The position numbers and the translations under genes are program-made. This document shows, in pieces, positions 24,971 through 32,815 of a DNA stretch of 64,000 nt. The notes below the pieces were generated by a model that saw nothing but the letters and a program-made list of their open reading frames with translations, had not been told where the DNA came from and did not search any database. Origin of the DNA: G963665925 sp963665925 (GTDB lineage: Bacteria > Bacillota > Clostridia > Peptostreptococcales > Acidaminobacteraceae); assembly GCA_963665925.1 (NCBI GenBank), contig OY762511.1, forward strand, positions 1,178,001-1,242,000. The letters run 5' to 3'. Positions within the stretch are counted from its first letter, which is position 1. Every line of letters starts with the position of its first letter.

Positions 24971-25651
24971 CTATTTCTTGCGTTTTTCAGCAAAGCATTC
25001 CTGGACGCCGGACTTGAAAATCTCAAGGCCGATGCGGTCAATGAAAGGACCGAGTTTGTCGCCCATTTCAGCGTGTTCACAGTAATAATCATAAACGGAT
25101 TCGACCATGTCGAAGGCTTCGTCTTCGTTCAGACCTTCGGCAATTCTGTCAGGAAGTCTCGGATGGTAACCCGCACTTCCACCTGCTACAACAATGTAGC
25201 CATTTTCATCGGCCAGGATGCCGATATCCTTGGCGTTGGCACTGGTGCAGCCATTGAGGCATCCTGTGACGCCAATCTTTGTTCTATTGGGTGCCGGTGC
25301 GCCGTAGAATCTTTTTTCAAGACGCATGCCAAGGGGGACCGAGTTCTGCTTGGACCGTTTGCAAAAAGCTGCCGGACACATTTCCACATTCTTTATGGAA
25401 TAAGGTGAAAGCACTGCAGGTTCCATGCCCAGGTCTTTCCACGCCTTTTCTACATCCTCTTCTCTCAGTCCCAGTATGGAGACGCGCTGACCGGACGTTA
25501 TTTTAAGCGTACCCTGATATCTTTCTGCGACCTCAGCGATAAGCGCCAGCTTGTCCGGGCGAATGAAGCCACCGGGAATTCTAGGGGTTATGCCATAAGT
25601 GCGTCTGCCATTCTTTATTTTCTGAAGTACTGCATATTCGGGTTTTCCCAT
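24971..25651 (-). CDS. Siroheme/[4Fe-4S] nitrite-sulfite reductase-like protein
   Basis: 226 residues, about half the length of assimilatory reductases. The ferredoxin-like half-domain is at the N-terminus (YGITPRIPGGFIRPDKLALIAE...KITSGQRVSILG). The cluster/siroheme cysteines are in VEMCPAAFCKR and TGCLNGCTSANAKDIG, then GGSAGYHPRL. This fits the small, single-module sulfite/nitrite reductase-like proteins of anaerobes. The CX4C spacing of the first pair is one residue shorter than the usual CX5C. GGAGG before ATG. First gene of an operon with a class II CRP-type operator at 25714. Confidence 0.85.
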   Translation of the reverse strand: MGKPEYAVLQKIKNGRRTYGITPRIPGGFIRPDKLALIAEVAERYQGTLKITSGQRVSILGLREEDVEKAWKDLGMEPAVLSPYSIKNVEMCPAAFCKRSKQNSVPLGMRLEKRFYGAPAPNRTKIGVTGCLNGCTSANAKDIGILADENGYIVVAGGSAGYHPRLPDRIAEGLNEDEAFDMVESVYDYYCEHAEMGDKLGPFIDRIGLEIFKSGVQECFAEKRKK

Positions 25652-25686
25652 TTGAAAGCCTCCTTTTGTGAGGTGATTCTGGAATC

Positions 25687-25692
25687 ATTATA
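25687..25692 (-). promoter_or_regulatory. -10 element of siroheme operon
   Basis: TATAAT on the minus strand; no good -35 hexamer at 17 bases, where instead the GTAAC-N4-GTTAC palindrome sits. This is the layout of an activator-dependent promoter. Confidence 0.65.
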
Positions 25693-25713
25693 AAACGAAA
25701 TCGAGAGAGATTC

Positions 25714-25729
25714 GGTAACTTGGGTTACC
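25714..25729. promoter_or_regulatory. CRP/FNR-family operator, siroheme operon
   Basis: GGTAAC TTGG GTTACC, a perfect palindrome whose centre (25721.5) lies about 41.5 bases upstream of the inferred start (near 25680), the class II activator position. Probably bound by the adjacent regulator. Confidence 0.7.
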
Positions 25730-25803
25730 AAAATGGACTCTTTAGAGAAAAACATCACGAAAACGGTATACAATTCTGTGTGCTTTGTATCTTCAGGTCT
25801 CAG

Positions 25804-26484
25804 TTATCCTATGAGTTCATCTTCAAGTGCTTCCAAACTCAGTATTTTAATGGTGCCTTTATCGAAATCAATCAGGCCCTCCTCTTTCATCTTAATGAGT
25901 TCACGAGAAAGGGAAGGTCGCTGTATGCTCATGTGCTCTGCCATGGCTTTTCTGGACATGTGCGTTTGAATCATGACGGATTTCTGGGTCTGATATTCCT
26001 TCAACAAATAGTTGCACACCTTTTGGCGAATGGTGTCCAGCGAAAGCACCTTTATTTTACGGTTCATCATGGTCAGCTTGTTGGAAAGCAGCCGCAGAAA
26101 GTTGTTGAGCAGAATGGGGTGGTGGGTGAGGCCGTGCATGATGGACTCTTTTTCAATGAAGAGGATGGTCGATTTTGTTTTGGCAACCGCGCTGATGGGA
26201 TAGTGATCCTGGTCGCTGAAGAGAACCGCCTCCCCAAAGCACTGGCCCGGCATAAGGGTTGTGAGGGTGGCAACCTTTCCGGAAGGATATATATTCTGCA
26301 GTTCGATTTTTCCAGCGGCGATAATACCAAGGCTGGTACATCTGTCGCCTTCGAGTGCGATAATGCTTTCCTTTTCATAGCTGACAGCCTTGACCTGCAG
26401 GACCTTTAAGAGCGAGGAAATATTCGCTTCATTCAAATGCTTAAAAAGAATGCAGTTTTCAAGTGATTTTGCATAGGTGTTCAT
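25804..26484 (-). CDS. CRP/FNR-family regulator, HcpR-like
   Basis: 226 residues. Cyclic-nucleotide-binding-like beta roll at about 15-130 (LEGDRCTSLGIIAAGKIEL...MPGQCFGEAVLF), dimerisation helix about 125-150, and winged helix with recognition region MSRKAMAEHMSIQRPSLSRELIKMKEEGLI. No N-terminal FNR-type cysteine cluster is seen. GGAGG before ATG 26484. It sits between the siroheme operon and the ferredoxin-Hcp genes, each with a GTAAC-N4-GTTAC site, so control of nitrosative-stress or hydroxylamine genes in the manner of HcpR is likely. Direct proof of binding is lacking. Confidence 0.88.
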   Translation of the reverse strand: MNTYAKSLENCILFKHLNEANISSLLKVLQVKAVSYEKESIIALEGDRCTSLGIIAAGKIELQNIYPSGKVATLTTLMPGQCFGEAVLFSDQDHYPISAVAKTKSTILFIEKESIMHGLTHHPILLNNFLRLLSNKLTMMNRKIKVLSLDTIRQKVCNYLLKEYQTQKSVMIQTHMSRKAMAEHMSIQRPSLSRELIKMKEEGLIDFDKGTIKILSLEALEDELIG

Positions 26485-26543
26485 GGGGACCTCCAGGGTG
26501 GAAAGGATAAAAGTACACTTTTTTTATCGAATTTTGAATTTGC

Positions 26544-26557
26544 GTAACTCTTGTTAC
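26544..26557. promoter_or_regulatory. CRP/FNR-family operator, ferredoxin-Hcp promoter
   Basis: GTAAC TCTT GTTAC, centre 26550.5, about 41.5 bases before the inferred start (near 26592) of the plus-strand transcript with TATAAT at 26580-26585. The same site is 60 bases upstream of the regulator's own gene, so it may also control that gene. Confidence 0.7.
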
Positions 26558-26579
26558 CGATTCTATACCCAAAGATTAT

Positions 26580-26585
26580 TATAAT
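26580..26585 (+). promoter_or_regulatory. -10 element for ferredoxin-type gene
   Basis: TATAAT with the palindromic operator in place of a -35 hexamer. Confidence 0.65.
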
Positions 26586-26650
26586 GAACTCATAAAAGCA
26601 ACACCAAATCGATGTAGTTTATACACCTTTTGAAACGATAAGGAGTTAAC

Positions 26651-27496
26651 ATGATTAGAAAAATCGTTGAAATTGATGAAACGCGTTGCAATGGCTGCGA
26701 ACTTTGCGTAAAGGCATGCCATGAGAACGCCATAGAGATGGTTGACGGAAAAGCACGCCTTGTGAGTGACATTTATTGCGATGGTCTTGGAGATTGCCTG
26801 CCGGCGTGTCCGACTGGCGCCATAAAAATCATTGAGAGATCGGCGGATGCCTATTCGCAGGATGCTGTCGATGAAAGACTGGAGTCACAAAAGAAAGCCA
26901 TGTTTACAGTTAAGGAAGCGAAAACTGCGGGCCATGAGGATTGCGGCTGCAATGGCGCACATGAGGGTCTGATGCAGCAGATGAAAAAAGGGGGCGGTTG
27001 TCCTGGTTCAGCGGCAATGACCCTGAAAACAATGACGCCGAATCCGATCCAGCGCATTTCCAGTGAAGTGTCAGGCGGGTCAAATACAGGCAAGTCACCT
27101 CTGCAAGAGGATGCGGTCAAGGCAATGCTTCAGTCAAAGCTTTCATCGTGGCCGGTACAGATTAATTTGGTCAATCCCAACGCGGACTATCTTGAAGGTG
27201 CAGACCTGCTCATTGCAGCAGATTGTACGGCATTTGCCTACGGAAACTTCCACAACGATTTCATCAAAGGCAGAGTGGCCCTGATCGGATGCCCGAAACT
27301 GGATGACAATGCCTACTACACTGAAAAAATCGGCATGATCCTCAAAGAGAACACAATCAACTCCATTACGGTTGTCAGGATGGAAGTGCCATGTTGTTCA
27401 GGCATCGTGGGTGCTGTAAAGAAGGCCATGCTGAATACGGGTGTCATTCCGAAATACAATGAAGTTACAATTGGACTGGATGGAAATATAAAGTAA
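26651..27496 (+). CDS. 4Fe-4S ferredoxin-type protein preceding Hcp
   Basis: 281 residues. N-terminal dicluster ferredoxin domain (about 8-62): CNGCELCVKACHENAIEM, then CDGLGDCLPACPTGAIKI. A cysteine-rich middle follows (DCGCNG, GGCPGS), and a C-terminal domain (about 150-275) has conserved-looking cysteines DCTAF, GCPKLDD and VPCCSGI. This is the type often found beside hcp and probably feeds electrons to it. AAGGAG before the ATG. hcp starts 134 bases downstream with no terminator seen, so a common transcript is likely. Confidence 0.88.
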   Translation: MIRKIVEIDETRCNGCELCVKACHENAIEMVDGKARLVSDIYCDGLGDCLPACPTGAIKIIERSADAYSQDAVDERLESQKKAMFTVKEAKTAGHEDCGCNGAHEGLMQQMKKGGGCPGSAAMTLKTMTPNPIQRISSEVSGGSNTGKSPLQEDAVKAMLQSKLSSWPVQINLVNPNADYLEGADLLIAADCTAFAYGNFHNDFIKGRVALIGCPKLDDNAYYTEKIGMILKENTINSITVVRMEVPCCSGIVGAVKKAMLNTGVIPKYNEVTIGLDGNIK

Positions 27497-27630
27497 TCCA
27501 TTTTGGCGTTTACTGAAAAGAATACCGGATAAATGTAATAACGGGGCTCATGCCTTGTGAACTATAAAAATGAAAACAATCTTATGCTTTTGAATAAGGA
27601 TGCTATGAATAGGAAGGGAGATTAACAATT

Positions 27631-29268
27631 ATGTCAATGTTTTGTTATCAATGTCAGGAAGCAGCAGGCGGTAAAGGCTGTACAAGAGTAGGTGTATGCG
27701 GTAAGCCAAGTGACGTTGCAAATCTGCAGGATCTTCTGCTTTACCTCCTCAAGGGTGTATCATACTTCAATCTGAAGGCACGTGAGGCGGGCATCAATAC
27801 CCCTGAAACAGACAAAATCATGTTTGATGGTCTGTTTGCTACAATTACCAATGCGAATTTTGATCGTGCGGCATTTGTTAAGCGTATCAATGCGACAATT
27901 GCACATCGTGACGCAATCAAGGCTGAGCTTGAAGCCAAGGGCATTGACCTGGGTGACTTGAAAGACTGCGCAACATGGACAGGTACAGAAGACCAGTTCG
28001 ATGCAAAAGCTGCAGTTGTGGGTGTACTGGCTACTGAAAATGAAGATGTACGTTCTTTAAGAGAACTGATCACATACGGACTCAAGGGTGTTGCCGCTTA
28101 CGGTCAGCATGCTGCAAATCTGGGCAAGCAAGACGGCGCGCTCTACAAGTTTGTTGAAGAAGCTATGGTTGCAACACTGAATGATAATCTGTCAGCTGAC
28201 GAGCTGGTTGCACTGACACTTAAAACTGGTGAAAACGGTGTCAAAGTGATGGCGATGCTGGACGAAGCAAATACGTCTACATACGGACATCCTGAAATCA
28301 CGGAAGTTAATATTGGTGTAAGAAACAAGCCTGCCATTCTTATTTCGGGACACGACCTGCATGACATGGAAGCCCTTCTTGAGCAGACTGAGGGTACAGG
28401 TGTAGATGTTTATACACACAGCGAAATGCTGCCTGCAAACTACTATCCTAAGTTCAAGAAATATGAGCACTTCGTAGGCAACTACGGCAATGCTTGGTGG
28501 AAGCAAAAAGAAGAGTTCGAGACTTTTAATGGCCCGATCCTCTTTACGACAAACTGTATCGTACCGCCTAAGGGGGATGTTGCCAAGCGTATTTTCACTA
28601 CAGGTTCTTCTGGATTCCCAGGTTGTACGCATATTGAAGCAGATGAAAACGGCAAAAAAGACTTTTCACAGGTCATTGAAATGGCGAAGACTCTGCCTGC
28701 ACCAACAGAAATTGAAAAGGGCAAAATTGTTGGCGGCTTCGCCCACAATCAGGTTCTTGCACTTGCAGACAAGGTTGTTGACGCTGTGAAGACAGGCGCA
28801 ATCAAGCAGTTCTTTGTAATGGCAGGCTGTGACGGCCGTATGAAGAGCCGTGATTACTATACTGAGTTTGCAGAGAAGCTTCCAAAGGATACAGTAATCC
28901 TGACAGCAGGTTGTGCGAAATACCGTTACAACAAGCTGCAGCTGGGCGATATCGGTGGTATTCCAAGAGTACTGGATGCGGGTCAGTGTAACGATTCTTA
29001 CTCATTGGCAGTTATCGCACTCAAGCTGAAAGAAGTCTTTGAGCTGAATGATATCAATGAGCTTCCGATTTCGTATAATATTGCATGGTACGAGCAAAAA
29101 GCAGTTATCGTTCTGCTGGCGCTTCTCTTCCTGGGTGTGAAGAATATCCACCTTGGTCCAACACTGCCGGCATTCCTGTCTCCAAACGTTGCCAACGTGC
29201 TTGTAGAGACATTTGGCATCGGCGGTATTACAAATGTGGATGACGATATCAAAATGTTCCTTGGCTAA
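27631..29268 (+). CDS. hcp: Hybrid cluster protein (hydroxylamine/NO reductase)
   Basis: 545 residues. N-terminal cysteine motif C5-x2-C8-x8-C17-x5-C23 (FCYQCQEAAGGKGCTRVGVCG) is the anaerobe-type [4Fe-4S] ligand set. Ligands of the hybrid Fe-S-O cluster are seen in GHDLHDMEALLEQ (His), TNCIVPP, GCTHIE, AGCDGR and GCAKYRYNK. Hcp reduces nitric oxide and hydroxylamine and protects from nitrosative stress. GGGAG precedes the ATG. Context with a ferredoxin, the CxGC-associated protein and a CRP/FNR regulator agrees. Confidence 0.97.
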   Translation: MSMFCYQCQEAAGGKGCTRVGVCGKPSDVANLQDLLLYLLKGVSYFNLKAREAGINTPETDKIMFDGLFATITNANFDRAAFVKRINATIAHRDAIKAELEAKGIDLGDLKDCATWTGTEDQFDAKAAVVGVLATENEDVRSLRELITYGLKGVAAYGQHAANLGKQDGALYKFVEEAMVATLNDNLSADELVALTLKTGENGVKVMAMLDEANTSTYGHPEITEVNIGVRNKPAILISGHDLHDMEALLEQTEGTGVDVYTHSEMLPANYYPKFKKYEHFVGNYGNAWWKQKEEFETFNGPILFTTNCIVPPKGDVAKRIFTTGSSGFPGCTHIEADENGKKDFSQVIEMAKTLPAPTEIEKGKIVGGFAHNQVLALADKVVDAVKTGAIKQFFVMAGCDGRMKSRDYYTEFAEKLPKDTVILTAGCAKYRYNKLQLGDIGGIPRVLDAGQCNDSYSLAVIALKLKEVFELNDINELPISYNIAWYEQKAVIVLLALLFLGVKNIHLGPTLPAFLSPNVANVLVETFGIGGITNVDDDIKMFLG

Positions 29269-29333
29269 ATAGCGTTAAGGAAATATTAAACAAAGTCCGT
29301 TAGAATATAAATAAACGATTGTGAATAATGATG

Positions 29334-29374
29334 AATGCATCTGGAGCCTTTGGAACCAGATGCATTTTTTTTTT
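29334..29374 (+). terminator. Terminator after hcp
   Basis: AATGCATCTGG pairs with CCAGATGCATT, then T10. Confidence 0.9.
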
Positions 29375-29505
29375 CGTGAAGAGGGGTTTTTACATGAAAT
29401 TTTGGAAGAATAAGTGTTTTTCTCAGCAAGGGGGTATAGGTTAATTGGAGTATTGCGATGATTTGTCCGTCATTTATAGTTATTTTTATATCATAATTTT
29501 CGAGT

Positions 29506-29525
29506 TACCCCTTGACAGGGGGGGT
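29506..29525. promoter_or_regulatory. CsoR/CstR-type operator over the -35 element
   Basis: TACCCC TTGACA GGGGGGGT: G/C tracts flank the -35 hexamer itself. Family operators are C-tract/G-tract palindromes, and a member of the family is encoded at the end of this locus. Confidence 0.55.
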
Positions 29526-29540
29526 GTGCTCAGATAGAAT
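29512..29540 (+). promoter_or_regulatory. Promoter of the CoA-disulfide reductase fusion
   Basis: TTGACA, 17 bases, TAGAAT; near consensus, with G-rich spacer. Confidence 0.8.
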
Positions 29541-29553
29541 GAGTTCAAACAGA

Positions 29554-29569
29554 CCCCCGTCCGAGGGGG
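29554..29569. promoter_or_regulatory. Second G/C-tract palindrome, downstream of start site
   Basis: CCCCC GTCCGA GGGGG at about +7 to +23. Same CCCC-N6-GGGG plan as the site over the -35. It may be a second operator or a leader hairpin. Confidence 0.45.
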
Positions 29570-29633
29570 AGTGCGGATAAATTTATCTATCTTTTAACAA
29601 ACAGATGGATTCTATCGAATAGGGAGGTTAACA

Positions 29634-32150
29634 ATGGGTCAAAAAGTCCTGATCGTAGGTGGCGTTGCAGGTGGCGCAAGTACAGCTGCAAGACTTCGCC
29701 GTGTTGATGAAGAAGCACAGATTATCATGTTTGAAAGAGGCGACTACATATCTTTTGCAAACTGTGGTCTGCCGTATTACATTGGTGAAACGATAGAAGA
29801 ACGTGAGCTTCTGCTGGTTCAAACACCGGAAGGCATGGGCAAGCGCTTTAACATGGACATTCGTGTACGCAACGAAGTCATGTCGATTGACAGAGAGAAG
29901 AAAACAGTACGCGTGATGAACCACAATACAAATGAGGCATATGATGAGTCTTATGACGTACTGGTACTGTCACCGGGATCAACACCACTAAGACCGCCGA
30001 TTCCAGGAATTGACGCTCCAAACATCTTCAGCCTGTGGAATATTCCAGACACAGATGTCATCAAGGGTTATGTCGATGAGAAGAAGCCACAGCACGCGGT
30101 TGTTATCGGTGGCGGATTCATCGGACTTGAAATGGCTGAAAACCTTCACGATAGAGGTGCACATGTTGCAGTTGTTGAAATGGCGGACCAAGTTATGCAG
30201 CCAATCGACTTCGAAATGGCAAGTCTTGCACACCAGCACATGAAGCAGCAAGGCGTGGACCTGTTCCTTGGCGATGGCGTGAAGTCCTTCCACCATGACA
30301 AGCGAAGCGGAAAAACAACAGTTGAACTTCAAAGCGGGACTAAAATTGAAACGGATCTGGTTATCCTTTCAATCGGTATCCGTTCAAATTCTCAGCTTGC
30401 AAAAGACGCTGGCCTTGATGTGAATCAGCGTGGCGGCATTGTGGTTAACGACCACCTGGTAACATCTGATCCAAGCATCTATGCCCTGGGTGATGCAATC
30501 GAAGTTGAAGATTTCAATGACAAAACACGTACGATGGTGCCTCTGGCGGGTCCAGCTAATAAGCAGGGTCGTATCTGTGCCAACAACATTGCAGGCATTG
30601 ATGACAAATACAAAGGTACACAGGGTACTTCAATTGCTAAGGTATTCGACCTAGCTGTTGCAAGTACTGGTCATAATGAAAAGACCCTAATCCGTAACGG
30701 TAAGGTGTACGGTAAAGACTATAAAACAATCATTATCCATGCTAAGCAGCATGCTGGATACTACCCAGGCGCTATGCCAATGACGCTTAAACTGGTATAC
30801 GGACTTGACGGCAAGGTCATCGGTGCTCAAGGTGTCGGTTACGATGGCGTAGATAAGCGTATTGACGTCATTGCGACAGCGATCCGTTTCGGCGCGACAA
30901 TTTACGATCTGAAAGATCTTGAACTGGCTTACGCACCGCCATTTGGCTCAGCAAAAGACCCTGTAAACATGCTTGGTTTTGTTGCTGAGAACGTACTTTC
31001 AGGTAAGAGTGAGCATGTACACTGGAATCAGCTTGAAGACTTCAAGAAGGAAGAGACTATCATCCTTGACATCCGTGAAGATATTGAGAGAGAGCTTGGC
31101 TTCATTGAAGGCTCAGTACACATTCCGCTGGACGACCTTCGCGACCGTGCGGGTGAGCTTGATAAGAACAAGAACATTATTGTTTACTGTGCAGTAGGCC
31201 TCAGAGGCTATGTTGGAGAGCGTATTCTGCGCCAGCTGGGCTTTGGTAAGGTATTCAACTTCTCTGGCGGTTACTCGACTTACTCATGCATGTTCTGCCA
31301 GGATCCTGAAGATGCGGGCAAATGCGGCGGCGTTGCGTGTTCAGCAGACCTAGACTTCGGTGAAGATGGAAGTCCGGAACACATGCCTGAAATCGCACGT
31401 GAAACGGGTGAAGTTGTGAAGCTCAATGCTTGCGGTCTGCAGTGTCCAGGCCCAATCATGCAGGTTTATAAGAAAATGGAAGATATGAACCTTGGCGACG
31501 TGCTCGAAGTACGTGCAACAGACCCAGGTTTTGCAAGTGATATCGGCGTTTGGGCAGGTAGAACTGGCAATACGCTGATGGAAGTCGGCAAGAATGAAAA
31601 GAAAGAAGTCGTTGCGCGTTTGATGAAAGGTCAGAAATCAAAACCGGCGGCAGCTTCCGGCGGTGCTATGGCGCCTGTTAAGGAAGACAAGACAATGGTT
31701 GTGTTCAGCGGCGATTTGGATAAGGCGATTGCTTCTCTGATCATTGCGAACGGTGCAGCTTCCATGGGCAGGAAGGTGACAATGTTCTTCACATTCTGGG
31801 GACTGAATGTTCTTAGAAGACATGAACCAGTGAGTGTACAGAAGGACTTCATGAGCAAGATGTTTTCTGGCATGATGCCAAGAGGCACTAAGAAGTTGGG
31901 TCTTTCAAAGATGAACATGATGGGCATGGGTCCTAAAATGATCCGCATGGTCATGAAGAAGCACAATGTGGATTCTCTTGAAGTACTGCTTCAGACAGCA
32001 ATTGACAATGGTGTTAACATCGTGGCGTGCAACATGTCAATGGACCTGATGGGTATTACAGAAGCTGAGCTTATCGACGGCGTTCAGCTGGGTGGTGTAG
32101 CAACTTACCTGGGTGCAGCGGAAGAATCAAACGTGAACTTGTTCATCTAG
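29634..32150 (+). CDS. CoA-disulfide reductase-rhodanese-TusA-DsrE fusion
   Basis: 838 residues with four modules. About 1-450: FAD/NAD(P)H-dependent CoA-disulfide/persulfide reductase with GGVAGGASTAARLRR and redox Cys44 in FANCGLPYY. About 460-550: rhodanese with Cys519 in VYCAVGLRG. A linker at about 555-580 has CxxC-x9-C-x4-C (CMFCQDPEDAGKCGGVAC). About 590-660: TusA/SirA with Cys600 in NACGLQCPGP. About 675-838: DsrE/F-like domain (MVVFSGDLDKAIASLIIANGAA). Together these relay sulfane sulfur from thiol to thiol in the cytoplasm. Followed 62 bases later by a CsoR/CstR-family gene. No internal stops or frameshifts are seen. Confidence 0.93.
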   Translation: MGQKVLIVGGVAGGASTAARLRRVDEEAQIIMFERGDYISFANCGLPYYIGETIEERELLLVQTPEGMGKRFNMDIRVRNEVMSIDREKKTVRVMNHNTNEAYDESYDVLVLSPGSTPLRPPIPGIDAPNIFSLWNIPDTDVIKGYVDEKKPQHAVVIGGGFIGLEMAENLHDRGAHVAVVEMADQVMQPIDFEMASLAHQHMKQQGVDLFLGDGVKSFHHDKRSGKTTVELQSGTKIETDLVILSIGIRSNSQLAKDAGLDVNQRGGIVVNDHLVTSDPSIYALGDAIEVEDFNDKTRTMVPLAGPANKQGRICANNIAGIDDKYKGTQGTSIAKVFDLAVASTGHNEKTLIRNGKVYGKDYKTIIIHAKQHAGYYPGAMPMTLKLVYGLDGKVIGAQGVGYDGVDKRIDVIATAIRFGATIYDLKDLELAYAPPFGSAKDPVNMLGFVAENVLSGKSEHVHWNQLEDFKKEETIILDIREDIERELGFIEGSVHIPLDDLRDRAGELDKNKNIIVYCAVGLRGYVGERILRQLGFGKVFNFSGGYSTYSCMFCQDPEDAGKCGGVACSADLDFGEDGSPEHMPEIARETGEVVKLNACGLQCPGPIMQVYKKMEDMNLGDVLEVRATDPGFASDIGVWAGRTGNTLMEVGKNEKKEVVARLMKGQKSKPAAASGGAMAPVKEDKTMVVFSGDLDKAIASLIIANGAASMGRKVTMFFTFWGLNVLRRHEPVSVQKDFMSKMFSGMMPRGTKKLGLSKMNMMGMGPKMIRMVMKKHNVDSLEVLLQTAIDNGVNIVACNMSMDLMGITEAELIDGVQLGGVATYLGAAEESNVNLFI

Positions 32151-32212
32151 ATTCCTGTTCAGTGTCAGAAGAATGTGGTAAGATAGTTAGAGAAATTTCA
32201 AGGAGGCATAGT

Positions 32213-32485
32213 ATGGCAAAGCAAGACGCTAAGAAAAACATTATCAATAGACTGAAGACCATTAAAGGCCATATTGCTGGCGTTGAGAAAATGGTAGAGG
32301 AAGGTAAGTCTTGTGGCGATGTCCTTCTGCAAATCGCAGCTATCAAATCTTCTGTGCACAAGGTCGGTCTTCTGATTATGGAAGAGCATGCAATGGAATG
32401 CCTGCTTCTCGATGAGGAAGGCAAGCCGGTTGACAAGGAAGAAATGGAACAGGTCATCAAAACTTTGGTGAACTATTCAAAGTAA
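32213..32485 (+). CDS. CsoR/CstR-family (DUF156) repressor
   Basis: 90-residue all-helical repressor. NIINRLKTIKGHIAGVEKMV is the helix-1 signature. Potential sensor residues are Cys34, His59 and Cys63, with spacing of 25 and 4 as in copper-binding CsoR; persulfide-sensing CstR keeps the two cysteines but lacks the histidine. The gene context (sulfur-relay fusion) argues for persulfide sensing, the residues allow copper. AAGGAGG sits before ATG 32213; the longer frame to 32162 lacks a ribosome site. Likely represses the fusion gene through the G/C-tract sites. Confidence 0.88.
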   Translation: MAKQDAKKNIINRLKTIKGHIAGVEKMVEEGKSCGDVLLQIAAIKSSVHKVGLLIMEEHAMECLLLDEEGKPVDKEEMEQVIKTLVNYSK

Positions 32486-32599
32486 GGATACACCTGCTGT
32501 AAGCACTTTCAAAAATAGAACCGTTTCTAAAAGCTTAATGTTCCCGTTGTGAATGTTATGGGAAATTCGCATTCTTAGGAATTGGATATGATTTGGCTT

Positions 32600-32652
32600 A
32601 AAGGCTGCTGTAATTTAGAAGGCAAATGCTTTCCTTTTACAGCAGCCTTTTT
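32600..32652 (+). terminator. Terminator after csoR-like gene
   Basis: AAAGGCTGCTGTAA pairs with TTACAGCAGCCTTT across a 23-base loop, then TT. The rest of the 330-base gap (32486-32599, 32653-32815) shows nothing that I can name. Confidence 0.75.
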
Positions 32653-32815
32653 ATTGTGGGCGCAAGGCGTCCTGAAAGCAGGGTGGTCCAGTACAAAAGA
32701 AGTAATGAAACAAACATATGAACATATATTCATAGAAAATACCCTCAAATGTATTGCGATGCGGTCTTGTGATTGATAAAATAGGCGTAATTATACTAAA
32801 ACCGGAGGGTGATAC

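Noticed and set aside
25720..26409. Plus-strand frame of 229 codons opposite the CRP/FNR regulator
   Set aside because: Exact antisense of a gene with clear domains, no family sense and no ribosome site.
32582..32776. 64-codon frame starting MDMIWLKGCCNLEG
   Set aside because: It reads through the terminator after the csoR-like gene and has no ribosome site.
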